Below, in pieces: positions 39,642-49,163 of a stretch of DNA of 60,313 nucleotides. Source of the stretch: Deltaproteobacteria bacterium (GTDB lineage Bacteria > Desulfobacterota > Desulfomonilia > Desulfomonilales > Desulfomonilaceae). Position numbers and translations under genes: made by a program. A model generated the notes under the pieces. That model worked only from the letters and a program-made list of their open reading frames with translations. It was not told where the DNA came from and did no database searches. Numbering within the stretch: position 1 is the first letter of the stretch; every line of letters starts with the position of its first letter. The DNA lies in NCBI GenBank assembly GCA_021777225.1, contig JAJYDQ010000015.1, positions 1 through 60,313 of the forward strand, written 5' to 3'.

Positions 39642-39708
39642 TCAAATGCCTCTGTTAGGATGAACCTCAGCGGACGATTGTTTTTGATCTTTAGCTCGTT
39701 GAAAGGAG

Positions 39709-40440
39709 TCATGTGGCCAATATTGCCCCCGAAGAAATTCTAACGATTTCACCACCGGGGAGTTTCATCAGAAGCGCTCCATCGGAATCAATTCCGGTGG
39801 CGGTTCCTTTGATCCCGTCGCGTACCAGTGAATGTCCCTTGTGAGCCCACCGTTTCTCCCAAACACTGGGAACAAAGCTCGGTCCTTCAGTCTCGACCCT
39901 GGCTATCAACTCTCCCAATGCTTCTAAAAAGCGCTCTGCGGTAATCCTCAAGTCGAAAGTCCTACCAGTGATTATGGACATGGAAGTCAGAGAATCACTC
40001 ATTTCAACAGGGAAATCATCAACACTGGAATTAACGTTAATGCCAACGCCGAGCACGATGAATTCCAGGGACGAATCAGTTATGCGAGCTTCCGACAGTA
40101 TGCCGGCGATCTTTCTATTTTGAATTAGCACATCGTTAGGCCACTTAAGAAAAGCCTGGTATGGCTCACACGCGAGATCGACAACGGTTGCGACTGCAAT
40201 TGACGCCAACATGCCAATTAGAGGCGCGTGCCTAATCTCGATAACGGGCCTTAGGATAACTGATAGCGACAGGTTTTTTCCTGGTGGTGAAATCCACTCT
40301 GACCCGGACCTACCGCGACCTCTTGTCTGGCGCAAAGCCATTACCGCGGCGCCGGACGGAAATCCCTCAGCGGCCATTTTGCCTGCCATATCCTGAGTTG
40401 ATTCCGTCGATTCGACCATGACAAGATTGGGCCTGTGCAT
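39709..40440 (-). CDS. birA: Biotin--[acetyl-CoA-carboxylase] ligase, catalytic type
   Basis: The 243-residue enzyme attaches biotin to carboxylase carrier proteins. It shows the ST(E)STQD motif, the biotinyl-AMP loop GRGRSGSEW, the lysine motif KWPNDVLI and GILSEAR, followed by a C-terminal SH3-like domain with GIDSDGALLMKLPGGE. The N-terminal helix-turn-helix found in repressor-type BirA is absent, so it should not bind DNA. It follows valS on the same strand after 49 bases. Confidence 0.95.
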   Translation of the reverse strand: MHRPNLVMVESTESTQDMAGKMAAEGFPSGAAVMALRQTRGRGRSGSEWISPPGKNLSLSVILRPVIEIRHAPLIGMLASIAVATVVDLACEPYQAFLKWPNDVLIQNRKIAGILSEARITDSSLEFIVLGVGINVNSSVDDFPVEMSDSLTSMSIITGRTFDLRITAERFLEALGELIARVETEGPSFVPSVWEKRWAHKGHSLVRDGIKGTATGIDSDGALLMKLPGGEIVRISSGAILAT

Positions 40441-40489
40441 CTTTTTAATTTTCCGGGTAATGTTAGTCTTCCAAAAATTGTAGGAGCGT

Positions 40490-43159
40490 CTAAGCTCTTT
40501 TTATAGCCAGCATCTTTTCCAAAGCTTCTTTTAGTCCGATCAGCTTGCCGGACAACTCAGCCTTCCGGTCCCGCTGTTTCTTGATAGCCTCAGGTTTTGC
40601 TTTGGAAAGGAAATCCTCGTTGCCTAGTTTCTTTTCAACAGATTCATATTCGGCTGTGATCCTGGCTAGTTCTTTCCTCAGTCGTGCCACCTCAACATCA
40701 GGGTCCACAATTCCACGTAATGGAATATAAACTCTCGCTCCATTAACAACTGCGGTAACGCTGTCATGAGGAGGGGCGGAATCCGGGGTCAGTTCATAGA
40801 AATCCAGCTCGGAAATCCGGGCAAGGCTCAAAAGCATCGGCAAATTCAATCTAACAAGATCGAGTTGCTCTATTGAAGAGCACCCAAGGACAACTGGTAA
40901 AGCCTTTCCAGGGGAGACGTTCATTTCAGCTCTAAGGTTTCGTATCGAAGCAATTATGGACATCAGGAACTGCATGTCCCCTTCTGCGTGCTCGTCGATC
41001 AACGATTTATCAAGAACTGGATATTGATCAATTATGATTGGTCCTGAGTTCGGTCTGAGTTTGGATGAAATTTCTTCCGTTATGAACGGAATGAAAGGAT
41101 GCAAGAGTCTTAGTAATGAATCCAGAGTGTGAATCAAGACTGCTGCGGATCTTTTTGAGACGGCTGTATCAGGGTCCCCAAGAGGGATTTTGGAAACCTC
41201 CAATCCCCAATCACAGAATTCGTGCCATGAAAATTCATACAACGCTTGCGCGGCTTCATTAAAAGAGTACGACTCAAGGGCTGTTCGCACTATGTCCGTA
41301 GTCTTGTTGAGCCTCGAAAGCAGCCAGCGTTCGGGAAGCGAGAAATCTGAAAAAGTTTTCAAGTCGTCACCTTGTGTGAGCTTCTCGCAGTGGGGCAGCG
41401 TGAATCTGGCCGAGTTCCACAACTTGTTTACGAAGTTTCTGTAACCTTCAATTCGATTCTCCGACAACCGGATATCCCTTCCTTGGGCCGCCAGGGCCGC
41501 CAGGGTAAATCGAAAAGCGTCGGCGCCATACTTGTCCATTACCATGAGTGGGTCTATTACATTACCGAGAGATTTACTCATTTTCTTGCCGTGTTCGTCT
41601 CGAACCAGGGCATGAATATAGACGTCCCTAAACGGTACGTCGCCCATAAATTTGAGTCCCATCATCATCATCCGGGCAACCCAGAAAAAGAGAATGTCGA
41701 AACCAGTCACAAGGCAGGATGTTGGGTAAAATGTCTTCAGCAGTTTGGATTCGTCCGGCCAGCCCATGGTCGAAAAGGGCCACAGGGCGGAAGAAAACCA
41801 CGTGTCCAAAACGTCGGTCTCCTGGTCTAGCTTCACTCCTCCACATTCAAGGCAGACAGCAGGCGTGTTTTCAGCTACAACCACGTTCCCACAATCTCCG
41901 CAAGTCCATGCCGGGATTCTGTGCCCCCACCATATCTGACGCGAGATGCACCAGTCTCTAATGTTATTCATCCACTCGTAATATGTTTTTACCCAATGAT
42001 CGGGAATTATTCTGGTCCTGCCATCCTGGACGGCTTTTAAGGCTTCTTTGGCCAGTGGCGCCACCCGGACGAACCATTGTTTGGAAATTAGTGGTTCGAC
42101 AACATCTTTGCAGCGATAACATTTTCCAAGACCTACGGCGTATGGTGTAACTTTCTCAAGATACCCCTTTTCTTCGAGTTCAGACACTATACTTTTTCTG
42201 CATTCATAACGGTCTAACCCACGGAAATGCATCCCGCGCTCATTTATTCTTGCGTTAGCGTCCATGATGGTGACTCGTTCGAGATCATGTCTCATGGAAA
42301 GTTCGAAGTCGGTCAGATCGTGAGACGGAGTCACCTTAAGCGCTCCAGTGCCGAAATCCATTGCGACGATAGGGTCTGCGATTATCTTCAGCCTTCTTCC
42401 CACAAGGGGTAAGATGGCGAATTTTCCAATGTGAGCCGTATATCGTGGGTCACCGGGATTAACGGCCACAGCGGTGTCTCCCAACATGGTTTCTGGTCTC
42501 GTAGTGGCTACAACCAAATAGTCGTCGGAGTTTTCGATGTGATACCGGATGTGCCAGAGCGAGCCTTGTGTTTCCTGATGTTCGACTTCAAGATCGGAAA
42601 GCGCTGTGTGACACCTGGGGCACCAATTGACAATGTAATCACCCTTGTAAATTAGGCCTTCCTGATAAAGGCGGACGAAAACCTCCCTAACAGCCTTTGA
42701 GAGACCCTTATCCATTGTAAATCGTTCTCTATCCCAATCACATGAACAGCCCAATCGCTTTAACTGGTTGATGATGACTCCACCAGATTGCTCTTTCCAT
42801 TTCCACACCCGCTCTATAAATTTTTCTCGTCCAAGATCGCCTCTGGTGAGCCCTTCCGCGGCTAATTGACGCTCGACAACGTTTTGAGTCGCTATACCGG
42901 CATGGTCCATGCCGGGCATCCAAAGCGTATTGTAACCGTTCATCCTGTGGTATCGAACCAATATGTCCTGTAGTGTATTGTTGAGGGCATGTCCCATGTG
43001 TAGGGAACCCGTGACATTTGGCGGCGGAATGACAATTGAGTATTCCAGTCCGGTCCTGTTTTCACTTGCATTGAAATAGCCGTTATTTAGCCAGAAGTCA
43101 TACCATTTGGATTCAGTCTCAGATGGGTTAAAAGTCTTAGGCAGTAAATCCTGGGTCAT
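40490..43159 (-). CDS. valS: Valyl-tRNA synthetase
   Basis: The class I enzyme of about 889 residues has the HIGH-type motif in PPNVTGSLHMGHALNN, the KMSKS motif in GKKMSKSLGNVIDP, an editing domain, zinc-like cysteine pairs (CWCPRCHTAL type and CGDCGNVV), and the C-terminal coiled coil (VEVARLRKELARITAEYE). The ATG at 43159 is preferred because AGGAG lies six bases upstream. The 282-base gap upstream of it shows only weak promoter candidates. Confidence 0.97.
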   Translation of the reverse strand: MTQDLLPKTFNPSETESKWYDFWLNNGYFNASENRTGLEYSIVIPPPNVTGSLHMGHALNNTLQDILVRYHRMNGYNTLWMPGMDHAGIATQNVVERQLAAEGLTRGDLGREKFIERVWKWKEQSGGVIINQLKRLGCSCDWDRERFTMDKGLSKAVREVFVRLYQEGLIYKGDYIVNWCPRCHTALSDLEVEHQETQGSLWHIRYHIENSDDYLVVATTRPETMLGDTAVAVNPGDPRYTAHIGKFAILPLVGRRLKIIADPIVAMDFGTGALKVTPSHDLTDFELSMRHDLERVTIMDANARINERGMHFRGLDRYECRKSIVSELEEKGYLEKVTPYAVGLGKCYRCKDVVEPLISKQWFVRVAPLAKEALKAVQDGRTRIIPDHWVKTYYEWMNNIRDWCISRQIWWGHRIPAWTCGDCGNVVVAENTPAVCLECGGVKLDQETDVLDTWFSSALWPFSTMGWPDESKLLKTFYPTSCLVTGFDILFFWVARMMMMGLKFMGDVPFRDVYIHALVRDEHGKKMSKSLGNVIDPLMVMDKYGADAFRFTLAALAAQGRDIRLSENRIEGYRNFVNKLWNSARFTLPHCEKLTQGDDLKTFSDFSLPERWLLSRLNKTTDIVRTALESYSFNEAAQALYEFSWHEFCDWGLEVSKIPLGDPDTAVSKRSAAVLIHTLDSLLRLLHPFIPFITEEISSKLRPNSGPIIIDQYPVLDKSLIDEHAEGDMQFLMSIIASIRNLRAEMNVSPGKALPVVLGCSSIEQLDLVRLNLPMLLSLARISELDFYELTPDSAPPHDSVTAVVNGARVYIPLRGIVDPDVEVARLRKELARITAEYESVEKKLGNEDFLSKAKPEAIKKQRDRKAELSGKLIGLKEALEKMLAIKRA

Positions 43160-43447
43160 ATACAACTCCTGTAGTGGGTTTGTCAGAATTTAATCGGTAA
43201 CGTGATAGAATATCATGAACTATCGCATCGTGCAATGGCTGCCGACGGATGTTTCAAGTGATAGCGGTAGTGTCATTCTCGGGAGGAAAAACTAAAATAG
43301 GATCTTGTAAGAGGCGTTTAATTCAATATTGGGAATATGGCCGCGCCTATTTTTCACTCGGCGCAAGACCACGGCCGTCTGATCGGGAGGAGCCGTAGAT
43401 CGACGCGTACACCTCCTATGTGTAGGCAAGACTCATTGCCGCAGGCA

Positions 43448-44404
43448 TTATCTTTCAGGACAGCGCTTAACAAAGTCTAAAACATCGGCCAAACTTGCGG
43501 TGGCTACAGCTATGCAACTATCAGCCCCACCGTAATAAATTCTCAGATCATCGTCATGAAGAGTCCAGCCGCAAGGGAAGACAACGTTGCCAACGTCGCC
43601 GCTTTTTTCATATGGTTCTTTGGGGCTGAATGTCCACTGATCAGAGCGTCTTAGCACACGGGTAGGGTCTTCCTTGTCCAGCAGCGCAAGCCCCAGTCGG
43701 TAAAGGCAACCGCCAACGGTCTCTCTAACTCCATGATACAGTATCAGCCAGCCCTCAGAAGTTTCAAGCGGCGGCGACGAGAGTCCAATTTTGTTGGCGT
43801 CCCACCAGCCTCCGGTCCTCGCAGGCATTAGGACTTGATGATCTCCCCAGTGCTTCAGGTCAGGTGAAAAAGATATCCAGATGTGCTTTCGAACGCTTGA
43901 AGCCGGCACCGGCCTATGGAGCATTGCATATCTACCTTTAAACTTGACGGGGAAAAGCGCCGCGTCTTTGTCCTCAGGGGGCATGACAGGACCATGCCTC
44001 TGAAAGTTGATAAAATCCTTGGTCGTGGCAAGGGAGACCAGAGGCCCGGCCTCTGAATAGGCAGTGTACGCGACAACCCACGCTCCAAGGTCCTCCACCC
44101 ACGTTACTCTCGGATCTTCTATTCCCCATGTCTCTTCCGGGTATCTTTCAGGCCACGGAGCAAGTGTCGGCTGTGGATCAATTCCCCAGTCGGTGAGTCC
44201 GTTGGCGCTGCGTGCGGCGCATAAGTGGGAGAATCCTCGGCGATCTTCAACTCTAGCCAACAGCAGATATTGATCATTGACCATTGTAGCCCCTGGATTG
44301 AACACTGAATTGACTGGATATGGCCAGTCCAGACAGGTAAGGATGGGGTTCAGGTCATACCTTTTGAAAAGTGTGCGATAACAGCTATCATGATCATATT
44401 TCAT
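43448..44404 (-). CDS. GH130 family glycoside phosphorylase-like protein, copy 1
   Basis: The 318-residue protein is a five-bladed β-propeller of the GH130 type, with SVFNPGATMVNDQYLLLARV, GIEDPRVTWVEDLGAWVV (the catalytic Asp region), KDAALFPVKFKGRYAMLHRP and, at the end, VVFPCGWTLHDDDLRIYYGG. GH130 members are mainly β-mannoside phosphorylases that make mannose 1-phosphate. It has no signal peptide, so it is cytoplasmic. It follows a GT4 gene after 26 bases on the same strand. A second copy of the same length stands at 58761. The exact linkage cleaved or made is unknown. Confidence 0.9.
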   Translation of the reverse strand: MKYDHDSCYRTLFKRYDLNPILTCLDWPYPVNSVFNPGATMVNDQYLLLARVEDRRGFSHLCAARSANGLTDWGIDPQPTLAPWPERYPEETWGIEDPRVTWVEDLGAWVVAYTAYSEAGPLVSLATTKDFINFQRHGPVMPPEDKDAALFPVKFKGRYAMLHRPVPASSVRKHIWISFSPDLKHWGDHQVLMPARTGGWWDANKIGLSSPPLETSEGWLILYHGVRETVGGCLYRLGLALLDKEDPTRVLRRSDQWTFSPKEPYEKSGDVGNVVFPCGWTLHDDDLRIYYGGADSCIAVATASLADVLDFVKRCPER

Positions 44405-44430
44405 ATTTAGGATATCCCAAGTTTTTTCCG

Positions 44431-45663
44431 TCAGAATTCGAGAGGGAGCACGACCGCTTGTCCGGACGCAATTGATTGGCGAGCCAACTCGTAAGCTTCA
44501 TTGTACTGTTTGGCTACCAGGTCCCAGGAAACCACATGATCAAGGTACTCTTTGAGGTTTTCTCCGAGTTTCAACCGGAGTTTTTCGTCACAGGCCATCC
44601 TGATAACCTGGTCCTTTAACATTTTTTTGTTGGTGAAAAGCAATCCACCTTCGCTCTCCAGTGTCTGAGCTGTCAGCCCTTCCATCGGAGCCGTCGTTAT
44701 ATATGGTTTGTTGAGCGCAATGATTCGTGCAAGCGTTCCGGATTGGGTTTCATCGGTTGAGGGCAAAACTATGAAGTCACAAACCGCCATGACTTTGTAA
44801 TAAATTTCTCCGCGTGGAATAAACTCGAAGTAGTGGGCCAGTCCTTTTTTTTCCAGGGCTGCTAGCTGCTCCAGGTAATTTTCGTAGTCCGTCAAGTGGT
44901 TCGGATCTCTCATGGATCCCGCCGCCAAAAGGTCCCATTCTTGGCCTGTCCTTTCCAGTATTTCCGCATGAATATCTTCCCACATAGAAGTCAGGATATC
45001 CCAACGCTTATTGGACTGTATCCACCCAACCATGCCCACGAGACGATTACCCAGGTATGGGATTTGGTCCAGAACCAACTCTTCCTTGAGGACTGGAACA
45101 TCCTTAATGGCCCAGCGTCGATCAGGCCTAGCCCCATGAGGGACCACCATGACGTTTCTGGGGGTTCGCCAGCCTTGTCCTACGAAATTCCAGTCCAGGC
45201 GCCATTTTTGATAATGGCACTTGAATAGTACTACCCTTGCCCGTTCACACATCTGGTAGATGAAATTGGCCTCAAAACTCGTCAGTCTACCGTGGACGGT
45301 ATGCGGTTCGACAATAGTGGAGAATTCATTAATTGCGTCAAGCAGATCCAGGAACCCTTCGTTTCCATCTCCATGGCCTCTTGAATCATAATACTCGTAC
45401 AAACCGTATTCATGTTCCAGATGAACTGCGTAAGGGCGCAGTCTGTGTACTTTTATGGCCACGGTCTTCCACCAGTCCCTCTTGGACATGTCAATGATAG
45501 GAAATACACCTTCGCCCTGACCGTCTGTGTGACTTATTACCAGCACTTCCCTGTCAGGATTATGCTTTTGGATGAATTCTCTTGCTTCCTCGGCAAAAGT
45601 CGCAATTCCACAAAGACGTGGAGGGTAGCTGGAAATAATAACTATTGGGCCTGAATCACTCAT
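44431..45663 (-). CDS. GT4-type glycosyltransferase
   Basis: The protein of 410 residues has the GT-B fold: N-terminal IVIISSYPPRLCGIATFAEE, with the donor-side domain after about residue 210 (LVGMVGWIQSNKRWDILTSM) and the nucleotide-sugar site around FIVLPSTDETQSGTLARIIA. An unusual trait is a HGRLTSFEANFIYQMCERAR stretch in the acceptor domain. ATG 45663 is preferred for the AAGGA six bases upstream. It stands between a GT4-hairpin fusion gene and a GH130 gene, so it probably builds the same glycan. The sugar is not readable; mannose is likely from context. Confidence 0.88.
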   Translation of the reverse strand: MSDSGPIVIISSYPPRLCGIATFAEEAREFIQKHNPDREVLVISHTDGQGEGVFPIIDMSKRDWWKTVAIKVHRLRPYAVHLEHEYGLYEYYDSRGHGDGNEGFLDLLDAINEFSTIVEPHTVHGRLTSFEANFIYQMCERARVVLFKCHYQKWRLDWNFVGQGWRTPRNVMVVPHGARPDRRWAIKDVPVLKEELVLDQIPYLGNRLVGMVGWIQSNKRWDILTSMWEDIHAEILERTGQEWDLLAAGSMRDPNHLTDYENYLEQLAALEKKGLAHYFEFIPRGEIYYKVMAVCDFIVLPSTDETQSGTLARIIALNKPYITTAPMEGLTAQTLESEGGLLFTNKKMLKDQVIRMACDEKLRLKLGENLKEYLDHVVSWDLVAKQYNEAYELARQSIASGQAVVLPLEF

Positions 45664-45753
45664 AGAAAGTCCTTTTTTCGTCAACGTTTTAGGAATGGCT
45701 GTTAGAAACCTTCACCACGTCAATCACAATTTCAGCGTGAAGATGATTCGGTT

Positions 45754-48033
45754 CTATTTGGAACGCAAAATTCTTTGAGCCTTAAGTTCGGAAAGGCCAA
45801 GCACTGCGAGAAGGTAGCACACAACTGATTCTGCGCCTTGGTTGGCGCTGATTCCGCTGGAGTCGATCCCGTCGGCCACCGAACCGTCAGCAAAATCATA
45901 GAGAGCGGTATTGAGTCTATTTCGACCCAGGAACCATTCAAAAGCAAGTCGGGCGAGTTCCAGGTACTTGTAGTCGTTCGTCACCTCTGAAGCCGCAACG
46001 TAGGCTTCAACCAGATAGCCTGCGTCTATGGGTTGTTGTCCGAAGAGAGCCTTTTCTCCACCTTTAGGGTACCAACCTTCATTGCCGACGAGGTCAAAAT
46101 AGACCCCATTCATTTGCTCTTTGGTAAGGAAGTCAAGCGATTGCAGAGCGACGTTCAGGTATTCATCGCTTTTGGTCACCTGGTAAGCACGTAGCAACGC
46201 CTCTGGGATTTTAGCGTTTCCATAAGCCAATACGTCCTCGAACCACTCCCAGTCAGCGCTATTGTTTTCTTTGTACAGGCTAACCAGATCATCAGCTAAC
46301 AAAACGAGAAGTCGCTTGAACTGACTTGCTCCTTCGAATTTTTGCAAGAGATGGTACATGCCTATAATGGCATAGGCTTTGGCCCTTGGCGATTCAACTT
46401 CGAGTATTCTGGGGGCGGCCTTTGCCATCATATTTTGAGTCAGGGCCCGTATTTGCTCTTTTGTTCCCCATCTGACAACGGTCCCTAGACCCCAAAAGAC
46501 CCGACCTAACGTGTCTTCGCTCCCATGGTCATCCATGAATCTTCGATCATAGGACATGAAATTGTGAAAATGGCCTGTTTCCGTCTGAGAGTGATTCAGA
46601 AAGCTAATATAAGTATGAATTAAAGGAAGTATCTGCTCGTCTTTCTGCTGATTATAACAAGTCATTAGCGCTGCGAGTCCCCGACCGACATCATCCGCGC
46701 TGTATCCATGATCGCGATCCGGTATGCCGAAACACGCATGTTGCAACAAACCGACGTCGTCTGATAAAGATATCAAATGATCGAGTTTGATATCTGGGAG
46801 GGTAATCAGTGGAAGCATCTTTTGCTTCCAGGAAGATGTCACATCCAGGTTTCTCCGTTCGCCGAGCATTTGTAAAAACATTTCCACGTACTGACGCCCT
46901 ACCTCCCGCCACACCATTGTCCGTCCGTACTCGTATGCCGCTTTCCGAATTCTATTGCGCCGCAAGGAATCGCCGATCAAGTCGTTCAGCGCAGTGGCCA
47001 TACCTTTCACGTCGCTGAAATCTACCAATACTCCCCTTGCATCAGAGAGCAATTCTTCGGCATACCAATAGGGCGTAGACACTACAGCTTTGCCCATACC
47101 CACAGCGTAAGCGAGCGTTCCGGAAGTTATTTGTTCCTTTGCCAGATAGGGAGTCAAATAAACGTCACAACAAGACATGTATTCCGTCAATTCCTGCAGA
47201 TCAACGAACCTGTTCTGGAACACCACATTGTCGGCTATCTTCAGGTCAATAGCTTTTCGTTCAAGGGATAATCGATACTGTTCGCCGTGAACCTTCTTTA
47301 CTTCAGGATGGGTTGCGCCAAGAATGATGTAGACAATGTTCGGGTATTTCTCCACAACGTAGGGTAGGGCTTCAAGCGCCGTTTCTATTCCCTTATTGGG
47401 ACTGATCAACCCGAAGGTCAGAAGAACTGTCAGACCTTCCACATTGAACTGTTCCTTATAGAAGTTGGAATCAACAAAGGGAACATCAGGAACGCCATGA
47501 TGAATTATTGAGATCTTGTCTTGGGGAACGCCATATATCTCTCGGAGCATCCTGGCCCCCTTTTGGCTCATGGTGACAAGTCGCTGGGAGCAGTTTATGA
47601 CGTCATCCAGAGCTTCACGGTAATCGTTGGGAGGATTTTCCAGGATCGTGTGGAGGGTGGTTATTACCGGTTTTTTCAAATGAGACAGCAGCACGGAAAG
47701 GTACTTGCCAGCGTCGCCTCCATAGATTCCAAATTCGTGCTGCAGGCTGACTATCTGTGCCGATGAACCGTTAAGATATTCGGCAGCGCGTGCGTAATCA
47801 CGAATTACGTTTTTTCGAATCTCAAACGTAACCTCGGGTGGGTAATCGTACCCTCCTGCTCGGTCAGTAATAGCAACGACCCGATACAGCTTGTTTCCCA
47901 TTTCCTGAGCGATGGAAGTACTAAGATCATTAGTGAATGTCGCAATTCCGCAAGCTTTTGGCACGAATGTCCCTACGTAAATTACGTCGAGATCTGATAC
48001 CAATACGGGTTTTTCCAGTTTGATTCTTCTCAC
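45754..48033 (-). CDS. GT4 glycosyltransferase fused to an (α/α)6-type domain
   Basis: The protein of 759 residues has two parts. Residues 10-380 or so are a GT4 enzyme: VPKACGIATFTNDLSTSIAQ, VSLQHEFGIYGGDAG, FGLISPNKGIETALEALPYV and PYLAKEQITSGTLAYAVGMG. Residues 400-759 form a helical-barrel-like domain with HFHNFMSYDRRFMDDHGSED and DWEWFEDVLAYGNAKIPEAL, of the kind seen in six-hairpin glycosidases. The GTG at 48033 has AGGAG five bases upstream; frames opening at 48084 or 48096 have no ribosome site. A broken, about 85% similar copy of its middle lies at 60041-60313. Transfer plus trimming of one glycan by a single protein is inferred. Confidence 0.85.
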   Translation of the reverse strand: MRRIKLEKPVLVSDLDVIYVGTFVPKACGIATFTNDLSTSIAQEMGNKLYRVVAITDRAGGYDYPPEVTFEIRKNVIRDYARAAEYLNGSSAQIVSLQHEFGIYGGDAGKYLSVLLSHLKKPVITTLHTILENPPNDYREALDDVINCSQRLVTMSQKGARMLREIYGVPQDKISIIHHGVPDVPFVDSNFYKEQFNVEGLTVLLTFGLISPNKGIETALEALPYVVEKYPNIVYIILGATHPEVKKVHGEQYRLSLERKAIDLKIADNVVFQNRFVDLQELTEYMSCCDVYLTPYLAKEQITSGTLAYAVGMGKAVVSTPYWYAEELLSDARGVLVDFSDVKGMATALNDLIGDSLRRNRIRKAAYEYGRTMVWREVGRQYVEMFLQMLGERRNLDVTSSWKQKMLPLITLPDIKLDHLISLSDDVGLLQHACFGIPDRDHGYSADDVGRGLAALMTCYNQQKDEQILPLIHTYISFLNHSQTETGHFHNFMSYDRRFMDDHGSEDTLGRVFWGLGTVVRWGTKEQIRALTQNMMAKAAPRILEVESPRAKAYAIIGMYHLLQKFEGASQFKRLLVLLADDLVSLYKENNSADWEWFEDVLAYGNAKIPEALLRAYQVTKSDEYLNVALQSLDFLTKEQMNGVYFDLVGNEGWYPKGGEKALFGQQPIDAGYLVEAYVAASEVTNDYKYLELARLAFEWFLGRNRLNTALYDFADGSVADGIDSSGISANQGAESVVCYLLAVLGLSELKAQRILRSK

Positions 48034-48362
48034 GCCTGCTCCTGCATATTTTAATCGCTTGTCGGGGGCGCCTCGCTCAGGCATGATGCAATTCAATAAT
48101 TAAGTGGTCCTGTTGAGCGCCTGTTACTTGACGATGGGGTACTTCTCGAACATTGGACAGTTTTTGTCAAGCCCAGTCGAGGGGCTTCACCAAAACCATC
48201 ACAATTTTTCTCAAGTTGATTAGTCAGGCTTTTAATGAGGAATCAGAGTTGTCCTGGCTGGCTCACTCACAAAAAGAGGAGTATCCTGAGATAAAAATCA
48301 GACTGGTAGCGCCGGAATTGATCTAAATTGGGCGCCAATTCACTCAGGGAAGGCAAATCATC
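48034..48362. other. Divergent gap between the GT4-fusion gene and creA
   Basis: No gene, RNA or clear repeat is seen in these 329 bases; they should hold two divergent promoters. A ribosome site GGAAGG is present 9 bases before creA. Confidence 0.35.
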
Positions 48363-48851
48363 ATGAAAAAGATTGGAATTATTCTCGGCGGAGGAATCCT
48401 TTTGGTCATCGTGATCTTCGGGTGGTGGGTCTTAAGTCGCCCAGAACGCGGCACGACCGGCTCGGTCAGCACCCATTTTCGCTGGCTCGGCCCTAACGAC
48501 AAGATTGTGGTAGATGGGTTCGACGACCCGAAAGTCCAAGGCGTCGCATGTCACATCGCGCGTGCGGAAACGGGAGGGGTGAAGGGTCAATTGGGAGTGG
48601 CCGAGGATACGAGTGATGTTAGCATCGCATGCCGCCAGGTCGGTCCGATCAAGATAGTAGGAGAACTCAAGGACGGCGAGACAGTCTTCGACGAGCACCG
48701 CAGCCTCGTGTTCAAAAAACTTCATGTCGTGCGGTTCTTCGATCGCAAACGCAATGTTCTAGTTTACGTGGCGTATAGCGATCGGGTTATCGAAGGTAGC
48801 CCGAAGAACAGCATCAGCACGGTGCCGATAATGGGATGGCCTGCCCCATAG
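48363..48851 (+). CDS. creA: CreA family protein
   Basis: The 162-residue protein has an N-terminal hydrophobic anchor ([20 protein letters not shown]) and the CreA domain: [20 protein letters not shown], then [15 protein letters not shown], a [14 protein letters not shown] strand pair and the closing [17 protein letters not shown]. CreA is an exported protein of unknown function in many proteobacteria. Its base composition and codon choice (more GC-rich) differ from the neighbours, which may mean transfer. Its last 50 or so bases and the DNA beyond recur in decayed form at 49878-49960. Confidence 0.9.
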   Translation: MKKIGIILGGGILLVIVIFGWWVLSRPERGTTGSVSTHFRWLGPNDKIVVDGFDDPKVQGVACHIARAETGGVKGQLGVAEDTSDVSIACRQVGPIKIVGELKDGETVFDEHRSLVFKKLHVVRFFDRKRNVLVYVAYSDRVIEGSPKNSISTVPIMGWPAP

Positions 48852-48910
48852 ATTCGGATAGCGCAGCCCCTTATCTGCGCCAGATGGTTTGAAGTTGATG
48901 AACTAATAAG
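48806..48910 (+). repeat. Direct repeat unit A (creA 3' end)
   Basis: AAGAACAGCATCAGCACGGT starts the unit within creA. The same 20 bases recur at about 49884, followed by a similar CCGATAATG, TGGCC, CCATA and ATTCGGA run and later CCAGATG-TTTGAAGT. The two units flank the toxin-antitoxin pair. Confidence 0.75.
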
Positions 48911-48941
48911 GGCATGTGTCTGTTTTCAGTCTTTCATAAAT

Positions 48942-49163
48942 TCAGGCTGATTTTACCTTTTTGGCGCCATGGTCCTTAATTCCAGGAATCAGAGATTCTG
49001 AGTGTTTTTTTCTAAAAGCTAAGACAAGAGGATCAGTTCTAGCTGTTGAATTGAGAAAATCGACATAGGATTCAAATTCTTCTTTCCTGCTCTCATATTC
49101 CTGCATCAGTTTTGCCTGAGCCTGTCCTTTCATTTCAACACAATCAAAGACTTTCATTTTCAT
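48942..49163 (-). CDS. Antitoxin of a PIN toxin-antitoxin pair
   Basis: The 73-residue protein (MKMKVFDCVEMKGQAQAKLM at its start, later DPLVLAFRKKH) resembles small antitoxins that accompany PIN-domain toxins of this type. It should bind and block the toxin. AAGGAGG stands six bases before the ATG. It overlaps the end of the toxin gene by 20 bases and lies downstream of it, the reverse of the usual antitoxin-first order. Confidence 0.75.
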   Translation of the reverse strand: MKMKVFDCVEMKGQAQAKLMQEYESRKEEFESYVDFLNSTARTDPLVLAFRKKHSESLIPGIKDHGAKKVKSA

